A DNA stretch of 64,000 bases from Motiliproteus sp. MSK22-1 (GTDB taxonomy: Bacteria > Pseudomonadota > Gammaproteobacteria > Pseudomonadales > Balneatricaceae), in the NCBI RefSeq assembly GCF_001968815.1, contig NZ_MIEQ01000044.1, positions 434,001 to 498,000 on the forward strand, given 5' to 3'. The position numbers and the translations under genes are program-made. The notes beneath the pieces were generated by a model. That model saw nothing but the letters and a program-made list of their open reading frames with translations. It was not told the origin of the DNA and did no database searches. Shown in pieces: positions 63,177 through 64,000 of the stretch (positions are counted from its first letter, which is position 1; every line of letters starts with the position of its first letter).

Positions 63177-64000
63177 ATGGCAAGCAACTTTGATGAAGAG
63201 GCTCTGCTCTACCATCGTACTGCGCCAGCCGGAAAACTCGCTATTGTCGCCACTAAACCAATGGCCACTCAACAAGACCTGGCTCTCGCCTACTCTCCAG
63301 GAGTAGCCTCAGCATGCCTGGAGATCGTTCGCGATACAGCAGAGGCCTCAACCGTTACCGCCCGCAGTAATCTCGTCGGTGTGATTACCAACGGTACGGC
63401 TGTACTGGGGCTGGGCTCGATAGGCGCTCTGGCATCGAAACCGGTAATGGAAGGCAAAGCCGTTTTATTCAAGAAATTCTCCAATATCGATGTTTTTGAT
63501 ATCGAAATTGACGAAACTGATCCACACAAGTTTATTGAGACCGTCGCTCGCTTAGAACCCACCTTTGGCGGCATTAACCTTGAAGATATCAAGGCACCTG
63601 AGTGTTTTATTATCGAGAAAGCGCTCAAAGAGCAAATGAATATTCCGGTGTTTCATGATGACCAGCATGGTACGGCAATTGTTGCAGGTGCTGCTGTCTT
63701 TAACGGACTGAGAGTCGTTAACAAGAGTATTGCCGATATCAAACTGGTGGCATCCGGGGCCGGAGCTGCAGCTCTATCCTGCCTGGATCTGCTGGTCAAT
63801 ATGGGGGTGCGCAAAGAGAATATTACCGTCACAGACATTGCCGGAGTTGTCTATGAAGGGCGAACGGAGGTCATGGATCCGTACAAAGCCCGCTATGCGC
63901 AAAAGACCGATGCTCGAACGCTGGGGGAGGTCATTGAGGGTGCCGATGTCTTTCTTGGCCTGTCCGCCCCCGGTGTACTGAAGCCGGAAATGGTTGAAAA
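63177..64000 (+). CDS. maeB: NADP-dependent malic enzyme, MaeB type (partial, runs off the window)
   Basis: The first 274 codons are visible; the window ends inside the gene. It starts [14 protein letters not shown] with an ATG at 63177 and GGGG ribosome-like site upstream. [66 protein letters not shown], and [12 protein letters not shown] carry the malate-, metal- and catalytic-site residues, and [16 protein letters not shown] the NADP-binding glycine motif. The style is that of the large MaeB enzymes (about 750 residues with a C-terminal phosphotransacetylase-like domain), but that domain is outside the window. It decarboxylates malate to pyruvate. Confidence 0.93.
   Translation, partial: MASNFDEEALLYHRTAPAGKLAIVATKPMATQQDLALAYSPGVASACLEIVRDTAEASTVTARSNLVGVITNGTAVLGLGSIGALASKPVMEGKAVLFKKFSNIDVFDIEIDETDPHKFIETVARLEPTFGGINLEDIKAPECFIIEKALKEQMNIPVFHDDQHGTAIVAGAAVFNGLRVVNKSIADIKLVASGAGAAALSCLDLLVNMGVRKENITVTDIAGVVYEGRTEVMDPYKARYAQKTDARTLGEVIEGADVFLGLSAPGVLKPEMVE

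Noticed and set aside
1-64000. Mobile elements, phage genes, CRISPR arrays
   Set aside because: No transposase, integrase or regularly spaced repeats were seen anywhere in the window.

Overview
The window looks like chromosomal DNA of a free-living or host-associated marine gammaproteobacterium. Indications are a monomeric NADP isocitrate dehydrogenase, a MaeB-type malic enzyme, a YcjX/YcjF pair, an alpha-2-macroglobulin/PbpC pair, three LysE-type exporters, TRAP transport, and a possible CsrB-type RNA. Oceanospirillales (Endozoicomonas/Hahellaceae-like) is my best guess from overall character; nothing in the window proves it. I saw no transposase, integrase, phage gene or CRISPR array. The left two thirds is accessory catabolism and regulation; the right end is more housekeeping.

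Layout. 1-5466: hydroxyproline/proline cluster with two proline-racemase-superfamily enzymes of different active-site type, an EamA transporter, a DadA-like oxidase and a GntR/FCD regulator. 5521-10658: small regulator/enzyme units (LysR with a VOC protein, an NTF2-like protein, a MarR regulator with a flavin monooxygenase and two near-identical palindromic operators, a LysE exporter, a DUF2000 protein). 10859-18261: pbpC and a giant lipoprotein alpha-2-macroglobulin, with a divergent LysR. 19693-21255: GAF-GGDEF diguanylate cyclase. 21279-29969: a divergent amino-sugar system, with sugar ABC transporter and UTRA regulator on the minus strand and nagB, a GlcNAc-kinase-like gene and nagA on the plus strand, sharing a 480-bp control region with repeated TGGTATTGT boxes. 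30138-34594: orphan periplasmic binding protein, LysE/LysR pair, small hypothetical genes and possible gene remnants.

34644-46215: this region appears to form a 5-oxoproline (pyroglutamate) route. A TRAP transporter (dctPQM) is divergent from pxpABC, and pxpC is followed after about 50 bp by an NAD-glutamate dehydrogenase. This suggests import of 5-oxoproline, hydrolysis to glutamate and oxidation to 2-oxoglutarate. Behind the TRAP genes lie a winged-helix regulator, a small periplasmic binding protein and a type I dehydroquinase.

46216-46998 has no convincing protein gene but has a promoter-like element, thirteen GGA motifs and a strong terminator: a candidate CsrB/RsmZ-type regulatory RNA. 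46999-50943: LysE exporter, a two-repeat plus CheX-like protein, a DUF2975/HTH pair, a tiny membrane-protein ORF and a Fur-box-preceded hypothetical gene. 51258-59182: monomeric isocitrate dehydrogenase, DsbA/FrnE-type protein, an AraC regulator divergent from a peroxiredoxin-like gene, a secreted YHYH protein, a YkgJ cysteine-cluster protein and a LOG-family protein. 59575-60090: four tRNA genes in a duplicated Glu-Ala unit with a stringent-type promoter. 60277-62756: ycjX/ycjF. 63177-end: the start of a malic enzyme gene cut by the window edge.
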